From contig NZ_CP107869.1 in the NCBI RefSeq assembly GCF_036013645.1, positions 8,184,001-8,248,000 of the forward strand: a stretch of 64,000 bases of DNA, given 5' to 3'. The stretch's first letter is position 1. The number at the start of each line of letters is the position of its first letter. Both the position numbers and the translations under genes were made by a program. Below, piece by piece: positions 17,600 through 26,041 of this stretch. This DNA is from Streptomyces sp. NBC_00490. GTDB lineage: Bacteria > Actinomycetota > Actinomycetes > Streptomycetales > Streptomycetaceae. Below the pieces are notes generated by a model. That model saw only the letters and a program-made list of their open reading frames with translations, made no database searches and was not told the origin of the DNA.

Positions 17600-19635
17600 G
17601 AGCACCTGGCCAGGGGGACGACGATGCTGTGGGCCCGGCCGCCGATCCACCCGTCGGCGTCCGGCGGGGGCGCGTCGTGCAGGGTGGCGATGCCGAAAGG
17701 GCTGGCGTCCAGGTGCGCGCGCAGGAGGTCCAGGTCGACGTCGCGGGTGAGGTCGAGGGGCAGCTGCTGGTCGTCCTCGGCGAGCAGGACCCGATCCGGC
17801 ACGCGGAACCGGGCACGCCAGGCATGGAGTTGGTCCGCCCACTGCTGGAGTGGGACGGTGCGGGCAGGCAGCGTACGGCTGCGGATCTTCCACCGGGCGG
17901 TGGTGAGGATGGTGCGACGGTAGGTGAGGGCCGGGGTGAAGGGCAGGGTCCAGGCGGCGCCCCAGTCGAACCAAGTCACCTGCGGGGACGAGGCCCGGCT
18001 GATCTCGCCGAGGAAGCGGGCCATCGGCGGGGTGTAGTTGTTCCACAGGAAGTTGATGGCGGTGGGGGCCAGCAGCTCCAGCGGCTTGCCCGTCGCGGAC
18101 TCCACCAGCTGGGGGCGGCCGTCCGCGACGGTGACCGCCAGGTCGCGGGGGAAGAGTACGTGCGGTTCGGGACGGCGGAATTCGCCGACGCTGACGATCC
18201 GGGGCAGGGCCTGTGGTGCGCGGGTGAGCAGGTCGGCCGACACCCGCCCGGCGTGGAAGGAGAGCTGCGCGAGTTCCGCCTCCGGATCGACGGTGGGCAG
18301 GTTCGCGTACGCCGTCTCGGTGCCGGGCAGGAGGTGCCAGAACCGACCGGTCATGGATCCGGCTGAGCGGGAGACGGTCAGAACGTGCAGCCGGAAGTCG
18401 CCTCGGTCCAGGGCCGGAAGAGAGGAGGCGTGGACCTGTGCGGCCAGTTCGAGGTGGGGTGCCAGGGCTTGGGGCTTGTCGCCGGCCGCTGCTTCCAGCT
18501 CCCCGATCATCGCCCCCGTCAGCGCGACGGTGCGGCTGCCTTCGGCGGCTGCGGTGCCGGCCAGCTCCAGCAGCAGGCGGTCGCGCCGGGACATTGGCCG
18601 GGGCGGTTCGCTCGCCGTGACGAACCCTGCCGGGAAGCCCACGCCACGGTCGGGGTCAGTCACCGCTTCCACTGGCACCGCGGTGTTCTCGCCGTAGCGC
18701 TCGGAGAACTGCTCGATCCACCGGCGCCAGGTCGGTGTCCCGTTCGGATGGGTGACCAGGCGGGCCAGGACGGTGGCCGCGGTCTCCGATTCGGTCAGCA
18801 CTTGCTTGGGTAGCCGCACGTCGGCGTCCAGCCGCAGGTCGCACGCTGTCCGCATGCCAACTGCCTGGGTGTGCGTTGCAGGCGGTAAGACGTCGGTGGG
18901 GTTGGCGATGGTGGCGGGAGCGCGCAGGGAGGAGCGCAGCAGCCGCACCCGCAGCAGTTCACCCAGTAGCCGGTCGCGCGCCGTGTCGCTCACGGCGGGG
19001 AACTCCGCGGCCAGTTTGTCGGACAACTGGCGGTACGTGATCGGCGATCGCGCGAGGTCGAGTACGAGACGCAGCGCGGGGCTGAGGGCGAGGCGGAACT
19101 CGGCATCGCCCTCGGACGGTACGTGGATGTGCTGGTCGCGCTGTCGGATCAGGGTGTTGACGCAGACCTCGGCGTCGGCCATGCGCGCAGCGTCGCTCTC
19201 CCAGGCACTGAGTATCTCTTCGAGCCCCACCGGGTCGGGGCGGGTGACCGCCTGGTGCTTCTCACCGAAGCGCATGGACGTGGCCTGGGCGAAGCCGAGC
19301 GGGGCGACGCCGGCGAACAGGCCGTAGGGGGTGGAGCGGCGGGCGTAGCGGATCGCGTAGCGGGCGGTGGCCAGCGCCGCCCGGCGCATCCGGCGCACCT
19401 TCGGTGTGCGACCGTCGATGATGGCCTGCACCTGGTCCGCCAGGTGAGGGCTCGCCTGCGACACGGTCCGGCGGAAGTCGGTGTCGGACCACACCGTGCT
19501 CAGCCACACGCGCCACTCCTCCACGGGCGCCGTCGTCGCCGGCCAGGGCGGCAGGGCGGGCTCGGTCGTGTGCACCGCGGCGCGCAGCATGGCCTGCCCC
19601 GCGCCCTCGTACAGGCTGGACCGGTGCCGTGTCAT
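17596..19635 (-). CDS. Lantibiotic dehydratase, LanB glutamylation domain
   Basis: A 679-aa protein of the Lant_dehydr_N family, which uses glutamyl-tRNA to glutamylate Ser/Thr in the precursor as the first half of dehydration. Features include YARRSTPYGLFAGVAPLG near residue 100, a hallmark of the family, and INFLWNNYTPPMARFLGEI near residue 530. It lacks the C-terminal elimination domain, which is carried by the fused protein at 14448-16493, so LanB activity is split. The ATG at 19635 is chosen because GAGGAG lies 8 nt upstream; upstream in-frame codons overlap that site. It follows the precursor after a strong hairpin. Confidence 0.9.
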   Translation of the reverse strand: MTRHRSSLYEGAGQAMLRAAVHTTEPALPPWPATTAPVEEWRVWLSTVWSDTDFRRTVSQASPHLADQVQAIIDGRTPKVRRMRRAALATARYAIRYARRSTPYGLFAGVAPLGFAQATSMRFGEKHQAVTRPDPVGLEEILSAWESDAARMADAEVCVNTLIRQRDQHIHVPSEGDAEFRLALSPALRLVLDLARSPITYRQLSDKLAAEFPAVSDTARDRLLGELLRVRLLRSSLRAPATIANPTDVLPPATHTQAVGMRTACDLRLDADVRLPKQVLTESETAATVLARLVTHPNGTPTWRRWIEQFSERYGENTAVPVEAVTDPDRGVGFPAGFVTASEPPRPMSRRDRLLLELAGTAAAEGSRTVALTGAMIGELEAAAGDKPQALAPHLELAAQVHASSLPALDRGDFRLHVLTVSRSAGSMTGRFWHLLPGTETAYANLPTVDPEAELAQLSFHAGRVSADLLTRAPQALPRIVSVGEFRRPEPHVLFPRDLAVTVADGRPQLVESATGKPLELLAPTAINFLWNNYTPPMARFLGEISRASSPQVTWFDWGAAWTLPFTPALTYRRTILTTARWKIRSRTLPARTVPLQQWADQLHAWRARFRVPDRVLLAEDDQQLPLDLTRDVDLDLLRAHLDASPFGIATLHDAPPPDADGWIGGRAHSIVVPLARCS

Positions 19636-19680
19636 CAGCGCTCTCCTCATCTTCTGCGTGGCGTGGCGGGGCGGGGCGGG

Positions 19681-19714
19681 GCGGGCCGGACGGGGAGAGC
19701 CCCGTCCGGCCCGC
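19681..19714 (-). terminator. 15-bp perfect hairpin between the precursor and lanB
   Basis: GCGGGCCGGACGGGG (19681-19695) pairs exactly with 19700-19714 around an AGAG loop. It lies 20 nt after the precursor stop and about 46 nt before the lanB start. No U-tract follows, so I infer an attenuator or a 3'-protecting structure that raises precursor over enzyme mRNA, as intercistronic hairpins do in other lanthipeptide operons. Confidence 0.75.
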
Positions 19715-19733
19715 GTTGCCGGGGTGTCCCGGC

Positions 19734-19922
19734 TTACGAGGTGGTGCAGGCGCTGGGGCAGGAGCTGCCGCAGGTGTCGCCCGTGCTGCACATCAGGACC
19801 GTCTCGGTCGTCGGCGTGCCCTCGATGAAGGTGATGTCGAGTCCGAACGGGTCGGTCTCATCGGTGGTTGCCAGGTCCGACTGCACGGGGGCGGTCGGCC
19901 TCTCCGTCTGCACGGCGGTCAT
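19734..19922 (-). CDS. FxLD-family lanthipeptide precursor
   Basis: A 62-aa ribosomal precursor. The leader contains the family signature FGLDI (Phe26-Gly27-Leu28-Asp29), probably the docking site for the modification enzymes. The C-terminal segment has four cysteines (45, 51, 55, 59) among many Ser/Thr (CSTGDTCGSSCPSACTTS), giving up to four thioether rings. A single Asp (49) lies between the first two Cys and is a candidate for methylation or isoAsp formation by the PIMT-like enzymes. AGGAGG lies 5 nt before the ATG. Dedicated dehydratase and cyclase genes follow directly. The cleavage site is not obvious and no leader protease is encoded nearby. Confidence 0.92.
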   Translation of the reverse strand: MTAVQTERPTAPVQSDLATTDETDPFGLDITFIEGTPTTETVLMCSTGDTCGSSCPSACTTS

Positions 19923-20044
19923 GCTTGCCTCCTAGTGGCGATGGGTGGTGCGGGATCCCGGGACCCGGTCGGGGCCCGGAGCTTGGTGGCAGGCGAAGGC
20001 GTCGCCTGGTCCAGGACGTCTGGGAGTCGATGGGCCCCGTGCCG

Positions 20045-20512
20045 TCAGGCTGCTACGGGCTGCGCTTCCTGGTGGGCCTTCGCGGCCTGGTTCAGGACCT
20101 TGGTAAAGTGCTCGGCGCGTTCGTCGCCCTCGGCCTCCTGGGCGCGGAGGTCTCCGAAACGGGCCCAGTAGCGCCGGCAGACGTCGCTGTTCATGAGCAT
20201 GGAGGCGTAGAAGGGCAGCTGTCCGTCGCGGACGAAGCCCAGGCGGTCGCGCAGGCTGAGGGTGCAGATCTGCTGGTTGGCATGGAGCAGCTGCATGTAC
20301 TCCTCGACGTCCATGTCCTCGGGGGCCCAGAGCTTGGCGAGGTCGGTGTTGGTGGACATCTGCGCCAGCCAGTCGAGCTGGTTGCGGGCGACGACCGCCT
20401 CGTTGCGCTCGGCCTGGTGCCGCGCGTCCTGCCTGAGCCGGGCGGCTCCGACCACGGCGGTGGTGACGGAGACGGCAGCACCGGCAGCGAGGACGGCGGT
20501 GGTGAGCTTCAT
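20045..20512 (-). CDS. Membrane-anchored protein, DUF6082-like
   Basis: A 155-aa protein with one N-terminal hydrophobic segment (LTTAVLAAGAAVSVTTAVVG) and a helical soluble part (NQLDWLAQMSTNTDLAKLW, MQLLHANQQICTL, SDVCRRYWARFGDLR). The pattern resembles DUF6082 proteins of Streptomyces, whose function is unknown; this match is from memory of the pattern. It lies immediately upstream of the lanthipeptide precursor in the same orientation, with AAGGA about 11 nt before its ATG. A role in immunity or export is a guess from position only. Confidence 0.65.
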   Translation of the reverse strand: MKLTTAVLAAGAAVSVTTAVVGAARLRQDARHQAERNEAVVARNQLDWLAQMSTNTDLAKLWAPEDMDVEEYMQLLHANQQICTLSLRDRLGFVRDGQLPFYASMLMNSDVCRRYWARFGDLRAQEAEGDERAEHFTKVLNQAAKAHQEAQPVAA

Positions 20513-20586
20513 CTGTCAACGATCCTTTCGCAGAGCGGAGTTGCGGCCGGGAGGCCGACTGGTGGAGAACCTGGGGTTCCGCTGCT

Positions 20587-21162
20587 TCACGCGGCCCCCG
20601 CGAGGACGACGGTCGGGGCTTCATCGGCAGAGCTATGCGCGGTGTACCGGCGGCGCACCGCCTTCAGAGCGACAGCGATCGGCGGCAGACCCACGGTGGC
20701 CCTGCGTGCGTCGACTGACTCCGGCGCGCGCAGCGGGCACAGCTCGATGCCGTCGGCGCACAGCAGGAGCTGGGTGCCGTACTCCTGGTCCCGCCCGCTG
20801 GTGATGAGGGCTCGGTCGTGCAGGTGCGCCCAGTGCTGGACCAGCGCGTCGCCGGCCTGGACCGCACGTCCCAGCAGGGTGGTGGCGGCGCGCTGGAAGT
20901 CGGGTTCGTCATCGCTGTGCAGGGCGATGCTCCAAGCGGCGCGGGCCGCGTCGGTGCCGACGAGGCGGTGGCCGGGCCAGTCGTGGTCGGCCAGGATGCG
21001 ACGCAGCACCTTGGTGTTGACGTGGTCGGTGTGCCGGCCCTGTCCGAGTTGGACGGCGTCGAGCTGGTCGCGCACGCGCTTGGCCCGGTGCGCGGCCGAT
21101 TCCGTGGCGCGGGCGATCAGCTCGCGGGCGAGGTCGGGCCGCTGCGGTTCGTCAGTTGTCAC
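20587..21162 (-). CDS. DUF6624-like protein
   Basis: A 191-aa protein with the pattern RRILADHDWPGHRLVGTDAA, AAWSIALHSDDEPDFQ and YGTQLL, which recalls the DUF6624 family of unknown function. The GTG start overlaps the stop of the preceding GNAT-like gene in a GTGA junction, and GGAG lies 6 nt upstream. It belongs to the short operon that leads into the lanthipeptide genes. The conserved His and Asp residues could bind metal, but no activity can be inferred. Confidence 0.68.
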   Translation of the reverse strand: MTTDEPQRPDLARELIARATESAAHRAKRVRDQLDAVQLGQGRHTDHVNTKVLRRILADHDWPGHRLVGTDAARAAWSIALHSDDEPDFQRAATTLLGRAVQAGDALVQHWAHLHDRALITSGRDQEYGTQLLLCADGIELCPLRAPESVDARRATVGLPPIAVALKAVRRRYTAHSSADEAPTVVLAGAA

Positions 21163-21812
21163 GCGTTGCTCCGATCATCCGGGGCCGGCTGAGGCGCGTG
21201 GACCTGGCAGCTGATCAGCGCGCGGAGCCCGGGGCGGTGCTCGGCGGGGAGTTCGAGGCGGGCGACTCGATCGCCGTCGCGTCCCGGGCCGGATCCGCAC
21301 ACGTCCCAGCCGTTGTCGGTGAGCCGACGCAGGAGGGCAGCGAGGGGTTCGGCTTCGAGAGTGTGGCGGGCCAGCGTCTCGGCCCGTACGACTTGGAGGT
21401 CGAGTCGGGCGGCGAAGTCGGACGCCCACAGGGTGATCAGGCGGGTGATGTCATCGGACTGGCCGGGCAGGGTGTGGACGCTTTGGAGGAAGAGGCACGG
21501 ACCCTGGCCCCATCCGAGGTTTTCGGGGTCACGCTCGGGGATCATGCAGGCCAGCAGCTTTCCGTCCTCGTACAGTCCGGCGGACATGGTCTGCGCCTCG
21601 CGGAAGAGTGCCGGGATGTCGGCGCGGGCGGGTACGGGCAGGCCGTGCATTGTGAGCCAACGCTGGCGGTCCTGGACGAGGGCCGCAGCTTCCTCGCGCT
21701 CGGCCGCCGTGCGCAGCATGCGCATCTCGTAGATGGCGGCCGGCGGCGTCTGCGTGAAGGGGACGGGGGCGGAGCGGTCCTCGCTGGCCGTCGAGGTCGT
21801 AGGTCGGGTCAC
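21159..21812 (-). CDS. GNAT-like protein
   Basis: A 217-aa protein with an acetyltransferase-like layout: an N-terminal helix pair (EEREEAAALVQDRQRWLTMHG type), a beta-strand LYEDGKLLACMIPE, then LFLQSVHTLPGQSDDITRLI in the region that usually binds acetyl-CoA. The canonical Q/R-x-x-G-x-G/A motif is not clear, so activity is uncertain. It is coupled by 4-nt overlaps to the LuxR-like gene before it and the DUF6624-like gene after it. Confidence 0.6.
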   Translation of the reverse strand: MTRPTTSTASEDRSAPVPFTQTPPAAIYEMRMLRTAAEREEAAALVQDRQRWLTMHGLPVPARADIPALFREAQTMSAGLYEDGKLLACMIPERDPENLGWGQGPCLFLQSVHTLPGQSDDITRLITLWASDFAARLDLQVVRAETLARHTLEAEPLAALLRRLTDNGWDVCGSGPGRDGDRVARLELPAEHRPGLRALISCQVHAPQPAPDDRSNA

Positions 21813-22303
21813 TGGCTTGCCCCGTTTCGCGTCGCGTGGGCGGCCTGCTCGGCCGGCAGCAGCTGCCAGCTGTGCGCCAGGACCACCAGTTCGGCGGTGT
21901 CCTGTGCGCCCGTGTCGGCGAGGAGCTGGTCGAGCGCGGCGCGCTGGTCGGCCGGGGCGAGCTTGGCGGCGACGGCGATGTCGCGCGTATCGCTGTGCTC
22001 AGCGACGGTTCGCAACAGCAGCAGCTGCTCGGGGCTGAGCTTCGGAGCTGGCCTGTCCGCCGTGGGAGAGGCCACCTGCTGGGTGGTGAACAGGCGGTGC
22101 ACGATGACGGGGGGCTTGCAGCGGGGCGGGCAGTGGAGGCTCGCGCGGATGTCGCGGATGTACTGGCGGACGGTGACCGCCGAGAGCCCTGTCTTCGCGG
22201 CGATCTCTTGGGATGCACAGCCGTTCGCGAGGTGTTGGGCGACGCGCTGCAGCGTCGGCGTCAGAGGGGTGATCGGTGCGCTGGTCGTCACGGGCGGGGT
22301 CAC
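21809..22303 (-). CDS. LuxR-type helix-turn-helix regulator
   Basis: A 164-aa protein with a LuxR/GerE helix-turn-helix near the N-terminus (LTPTLQRVAQHLANGCASQE, then IAAKTGLSAVTVRQYIRDIR). A second half (LSPEQLLLLRTVAEHSDTRD) looks like a decayed copy of the same fold. GTG 22303 is chosen because AAGGAGA lies 5-6 nt upstream. It heads the minus-strand run that leads to the lanthipeptide precursor and is the best candidate for its pathway regulator. Confidence 0.78.
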   Translation of the reverse strand: MTPPVTTSAPITPLTPTLQRVAQHLANGCASQEIAAKTGLSAVTVRQYIRDIRASLHCPPRCKPPVIVHRLFTTQQVASPTADRPAPKLSPEQLLLLRTVAEHSDTRDIAVAAKLAPADQRAALDQLLADTGAQDTAELVVLAHSWQLLPAEQAAHATRNGASQ

Positions 22304-22431
22304 GGTGTCTCCTTCTCGGCTGGAACGGACGGTCACCGGGGTGGGTGCCGCCGGTCCCCGCGGGGGACGGGGCCCGGCAGCACTGGCCCGTGCGCGGCGG
22401 TCGGGATTCACGGGGTGCCGCGTACGGGGGC

Positions 22432-23685
22432 TCATGCGGCGGTCGGGTCGGGGCGTGCCCAGGCGGCTTCGGCGGCGAGGCGTTCGGACCACTGGATGTG
22501 GTCCTCGTCGAAAGCGGCGTCGGCCAGGCGTATGCGCTGGACCTCGCCGGTTCCGGCGGGCGGGTAGGTGTGCTGGATGTCGCGCCACAAGCGCTGGAGA
22601 ACGTAGTCGCGGTCGAAGGCGTGGGCGCCGTGCAGTTCCATGGCGTCCTGGGCCGACTGCGCGGCCCACTGGTGGCCGAGGTACTTGGCGTTGATCAGGT
22701 CGGCGTCGCAGGGCAGGCCCTGGTCGAGAAGGTGCACGGACTGGTAGGCGAGTATCCGGCCGGCGCGCAGGCGGGCCTCCATGCCACCGATGCGGTCCCG
22801 CAGTACGGGCAGGTCGGACAGGCTGGCCCGATAGCGAGGACGGGTCTTCAGACGAGCAGTAGTGGCGGCCACGACCGCTTCGTGAATGCCGAGGCTCACG
22901 GCGGCCAGGTTGGGACGGCCGTACAGAATGCTGCTGCTCTGGGCCACGCTCAGCCCCTGGCCGATCTCTCCGACCACGTTGTCCTCGGGAACACGGACGT
23001 GATCGAGGTCGAGTCGGCCGGCGGAGAAGCCGTGCAGACCAAGGCCGGGGCGGTGCTCGGGGACCGAGAGCCCGCGGCGGCTTGATTCGACCATGAACGC
23101 GGTCAGCGCCTGGGAGGTGCTCACGCCCGCCTCGGCGGTGCGGGCGACGACGAGGTGGGCACCGGCGAGGTGACTATTGCCGATATGGACCTTGCTGCCG
23201 GTGATCACCCACTCGCTGCCGGCGCGTTCGGCTGTGGTTTCGATGCCACCGATGTGCCCGCCGGCATGTGGTTCGGTCACGGCGATCGATAGCAGCAGGG
23301 AACCGTCCGCGACACGGGGCAGCCAGCGGCCCTTCTGCTCGTAGGTGGCGAAGTGCAGCAGGGCGCCGACGGGGATCAGGGTGGCCTGCAGGATGGCTGC
23401 GGCAGCCGCCGAGATCCGCGCGATGCGGTGGACCAGGATGGTCTTGGCCACATGTCCGGCACCCAGCCCGCCGAAGGAGGCCGGGATGGTGACGGCGAAC
23501 CAGCCCCGTGCGGCCATCAGGTCGGCGACCTTGCGCTCCACCCTGCCCGGAGCGGCCTCCATACGCGCGACGCGCGACGCGATGTGCTCGGCCGCGAAGG
23601 CGTCCGCCTCGTCCCACAGCACTTCGTGGCGGGCGGTGAGGTAGGGGCGCAGCGCCGGTGGCGGTGTAGTGGGTGTGGCGGACAT
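22432..23685 (-). CDS. Acyl-CoA dehydrogenase family flavoprotein
   Basis: A 417-aa FAD enzyme of the acyl-CoA dehydrogenase fold. The N-terminal helical domain contains FAVTIPASFGGLGAGHVAKT. The beta domain has LLLSIAVTEPHAGGHIGGIE, matching the FAD-contact region, and VITGSKVHIGN. The C-terminal helices include YLGHQWAAQSAQDAMELHGA and PPAGTGEVQRIRLADAAF. Homologues oxidise acyl-CoAs or act as tailoring dehydrogenases and monooxygenases. No acyl-CoA ligase or carrier protein is nearby, so the substrate is unclear. It lies between the lanthipeptide leader genes and the conservon. GGGAGA precedes the ATG by 2-3 nt. Confidence 0.82.
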   Translation of the reverse strand: MSATPTTPPPALRPYLTARHEVLWDEADAFAAEHIASRVARMEAAPGRVERKVADLMAARGWFAVTIPASFGGLGAGHVAKTILVHRIARISAAAAAILQATLIPVGALLHFATYEQKGRWLPRVADGSLLLSIAVTEPHAGGHIGGIETTAERAGSEWVITGSKVHIGNSHLAGAHLVVARTAEAGVSTSQALTAFMVESSRRGLSVPEHRPGLGLHGFSAGRLDLDHVRVPEDNVVGEIGQGLSVAQSSSILYGRPNLAAVSLGIHEAVVAATTARLKTRPRYRASLSDLPVLRDRIGGMEARLRAGRILAYQSVHLLDQGLPCDADLINAKYLGHQWAAQSAQDAMELHGAHAFDRDYVLQRLWRDIQHTYPPAGTGEVQRIRLADAAFDEDHIQWSERLAAEAAWARPDPTAA

Positions 23686-23768
23686 GGTCTCCCTCTCCCT
23701 GGGCGAAGGTCGCAACGTGGAGCGGCCGGGGATCGACTACGGCTCCCGGGTGGGGGTGGTGGAACGGC

Positions 23769-24407
23769 CTAGCGGACGGGGGCGCGGACCATGTGGTCCA
23801 TCACCTGGGCACCGGCGTTGATGACGATGTCCCTGAGCCGTCGGGCCTCGCTCAGGGGGCGCTTCTCGGGGTCGATGACGCACACCGTGCCCAGCACGGT
23901 GCCGCTGTCATGGACGAGCGGGGCGCCGAAGTAGGAGCGGATCCCGACGGCGTCGGCCACGTGGTTGCCGCTGAAGCGCGGACTGGCGTGCACGTCGTGC
24001 AGCGGGAGAGCCTTCTTGCGGGCCATGACGTCCGGGCACCAGCCGTGGTCGCGACTCATGGTGCGGCCGACGATGAAGTACCCGCTGTCCGCTGGCGGCT
24101 GGTGCAGCCCGACGAAGGTCTGCTCCTCCAGGAAGAGATTGACGAACCCGTACAGGAACCCGGCCTTGGCGGCCATGTCGCGGGCCAGGTCGTCGAAGTC
24201 CTCGCTCGCCACGGTAGGCACGCTCAGGCGGTTGAGCAGCTCGTACCGCTGCGCCAGCTCCGGTGCCTGCTGGGTCTGCGGCCCGGTGACGGCGGTGGCG
24301 GGCGGGGTGATCAGCCCGCGGTCGGCGTCCCGCGTGCCGCGTCGCGGCAGGGACAGTGCGGGTGGGGCGGTCGGCGATGCGAGGTAGGGGTTGGGGTGAT
24401 GTGACAT
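23769..24407 (-). CDS. GAF-domain sensor protein
   Basis: A 212-aa protein whose residues about 55-205 form a GAF domain (FLYGFVNLFLEEQTFVGLHQ; GIRSYFGAPLVHDSGTVLGT; VCVID). No output domain is fused. The ATG shares its A with the stop of the CvnD gene, so it is coupled to the conservon. GAF proteins bind small ligands or detect redox change, and here one may feed the CvnA-D signalling complex. Ligand unknown. Confidence 0.8.
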   Translation of the reverse strand: MSHHPNPYLASPTAPPALSLPRRGTRDADRGLITPPATAVTGPQTQQAPELAQRYELLNRLSVPTVASEDFDDLARDMAAKAGFLYGFVNLFLEEQTFVGLHQPPADSGYFIVGRTMSRDHGWCPDVMARKKALPLHDVHASPRFSGNHVADAVGIRSYFGAPLVHDSGTVLGTVCVIDPEKRPLSEARRLRDIVINAGAQVMDHMVRAPVR

Positions 24408-25078
24408 CAGGCGTCCTGGAGGGTGGTAGTGGGCGTGTGGTGAACGCGACTCACGGAGGCGTTCTTCACGGCGTGGCCGACGAGGTTCAGCAGGACGCCG
24501 GCGACGTGGTTCGGGTCGCGGGCGTCACAGGTGATCACCGGTACGGAGGCAGGGAGTTCGAGGGCGGTGCGGACCTGCTCGGGCTGGTAACAGTGCGCTC
24601 CGTCGAACTGGTTGACGGCGACGACGAAGGGCAGGCCGATGTCTTCGAAGAAGCTGATGGGGGTGAAGCTGCTCTCCAGACGGCGGGTGTCGACCAGGAC
24701 GACTGCCCCGACGGCGCCGCGGGAGAGGTCGTACCAGAGGTCGACGAACCGGTCCTGACCGGGCGTGCCGAACAGGAACAGTTCCAGGGGTACGGGCGCG
24801 TCGGGCAGGCTGAGGCGGCCGAAGTCGAAGGCGACCGTGGTGGTCTGCTTCGCCTCGATGCCCGCCAGGCTGTCCACGTCTGCGCTCGCCTCGGTCAGGT
24901 ACTCCTCCGTGCTCAGCGGCGCGATCTCGCTGACGGCGCCTACGGCGGTGGTCTTGCCCGCGCCGAAGCCCCCGGCGATCACGACCTTCAGCACGGTCGG
25001 CGCGGCGCCGGCGCGCGGGTGCGGCGAAGTACGCAGCACCGCGGCCGGGTCATCCGGCCTGGGGGTAGGCGATGGCAT
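24407..25078 (-). CDS. cvnD: Conservon GTPase CvnD-like
   Basis: A 223-aa Ras-like small GTPase of the actinomycete conservon type. Motifs: P-loop IAGGFGAGKTT, Thr of the switch region in KQTTTVAFDFG, GTPGQDRF (G3) and NQFD (G4, with Gln instead of the usual Lys). In conservons CvnD associates with CvnA, B and C at the membrane like an analogue of eukaryotic G-protein signalling. The start overlaps the CvnC gene by 29 nt. Confidence 0.88.
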   Translation of the reverse strand: MPSPTPRPDDPAAVLRTSPHPRAGAAPTVLKVVIAGGFGAGKTTAVGAVSEIAPLSTEEYLTEASADVDSLAGIEAKQTTTVAFDFGRLSLPDAPVPLELFLFGTPGQDRFVDLWYDLSRGAVGAVVLVDTRRLESSFTPISFFEDIGLPFVVAVNQFDGAHCYQPEQVRTALELPASVPVITCDARDPNHVAGVLLNLVGHAVKNASVSRVHHTPTTTLQDA

Positions 25079-25457
25079 CAGGCCACTTCCTCTTCAAGCC
25101 CGCTGAAAGGGCTGCCAGCAGTTGGGTAGACGGACCGGATTCCGCGCCCGTATCGGCATAGGGGTGGGTGAGGGGGACGACCAAGGCGTCGGCGTCCAGG
25201 AGGTCCGAGACGAGGATCTTGACGGCGGTGACGGGCCGGCCAAGTCGTCCTGCCAGTTCGACCACCGATCGTCGGCGCTCCCGGCACAGGGCGAGGATCT
25301 CCTCGCATTCCTCGGCCTGTGCCGGGCCGGGCCTTCCTGGTCCTGCTTCCAGCACGGTTTCCAGACCGAGCAGGTGCCGCGGCCTGGTCCGCCCGCGCGT
25401 CAGGGTGTAGGTCCGCACGAACATCGACTCCTCAGTCGCGCGGCCGTGTGTGCTCAC
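25050..25457 (-). CDS. cvnC: Conservon DUF742 protein CvnC-like
   Basis: A 135-aa DUF742 protein. The N-terminus FVRTYTLTRGRTRP and the winged-helix-like LCRERRRSVVELAGRLGRPV then VKILVSDLLDADALV are typical of CvnC. It overlaps CvnB by 4 nt and CvnD by 29 nt, so stoichiometric production is likely. Confidence 0.88.
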   Translation of the reverse strand: MSTHGRATEESMFVRTYTLTRGRTRPRHLLGLETVLEAGPGRPGPAQAEECEEILALCRERRRSVVELAGRLGRPVTAVKILVSDLLDADALVVPLTHPYADTGAESGPSTQLLAALSAGLKRKWPDAIAYPQAG

Positions 25458-25969
25458 CGGACCTCTCCGCCCCTGCCGACGCGGACCGGGATCACCATGT
25501 AGGGGGCGAACTTCTGGACGAGGCGCCCCATCTCGAATCCGACGGTGCCCGCATCGGCGTCCGTGGTTGCGATGACGGCAAGAATCGTGTCCACCTCACC
25601 GCGTTCGTTGCCGGGGTGGTTGTCGAAGGCCGCGCTGCGCCCGGCGCTCTGAACGAAGAAGAGGCAGTCGTCGCGCTCGATGATGACCTGCCGGGCCGGC
25701 CTCTTCTTGTGGCTGGGGCCGGTGATGTTCGCCGCGAGGGAGGCAACTCCGCTGAGGGCGGCCGACAGTTCGTCCGCCCAGTCCTTGTCGACGTCGCTGT
25801 CCAGCAGCCGCAGTCCGTCGCGCGACAGCAGGACGGCGTGCGTGACGCCCGGGACGTCGGAGGCGAACTGACGCAACAGCCAGGCCATGTTGTCCCGCTG
25901 TCCGCTTGCAGTTGTCTCGGTTACGGGCGCGTCGCCCGTCACGTTGTCCATCGCGGGGTGGGTGCTCAT
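25454..25969 (-). CDS. cvnB: Conservon roadblock/LC7 protein CvnB-like
   Basis: A 171-aa protein with a roadblock/LC7 domain (NMAWLLRQFASDVPGVTHAV and LLSRDGLRLL). In conservons such proteins regulate the CvnD GTPase. The N-terminal 25 residues are disordered in character. It lies 72 nt after CvnA and overlaps CvnC by 4 nt. Confidence 0.87.
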   Translation of the reverse strand: MSTHPAMDNVTGDAPVTETTASGQRDNMAWLLRQFASDVPGVTHAVLLSRDGLRLLDSDVDKDWADELSAALSGVASLAANITGPSHKKRPARQVIIERDDCLFFVQSAGRSAAFDNHPGNERGEVDTILAVIATTDADAGTVGFEMGRLVQKFAPYMVIPVRVGRGGEVR

Positions 25970-26041
25970 AGGGATCGCTCCAGAAGGGGGAAGGGCGCCC
26001 GTGGATGTAACGGGCCACCGGGAACGTCGAGGGACGGGGGC

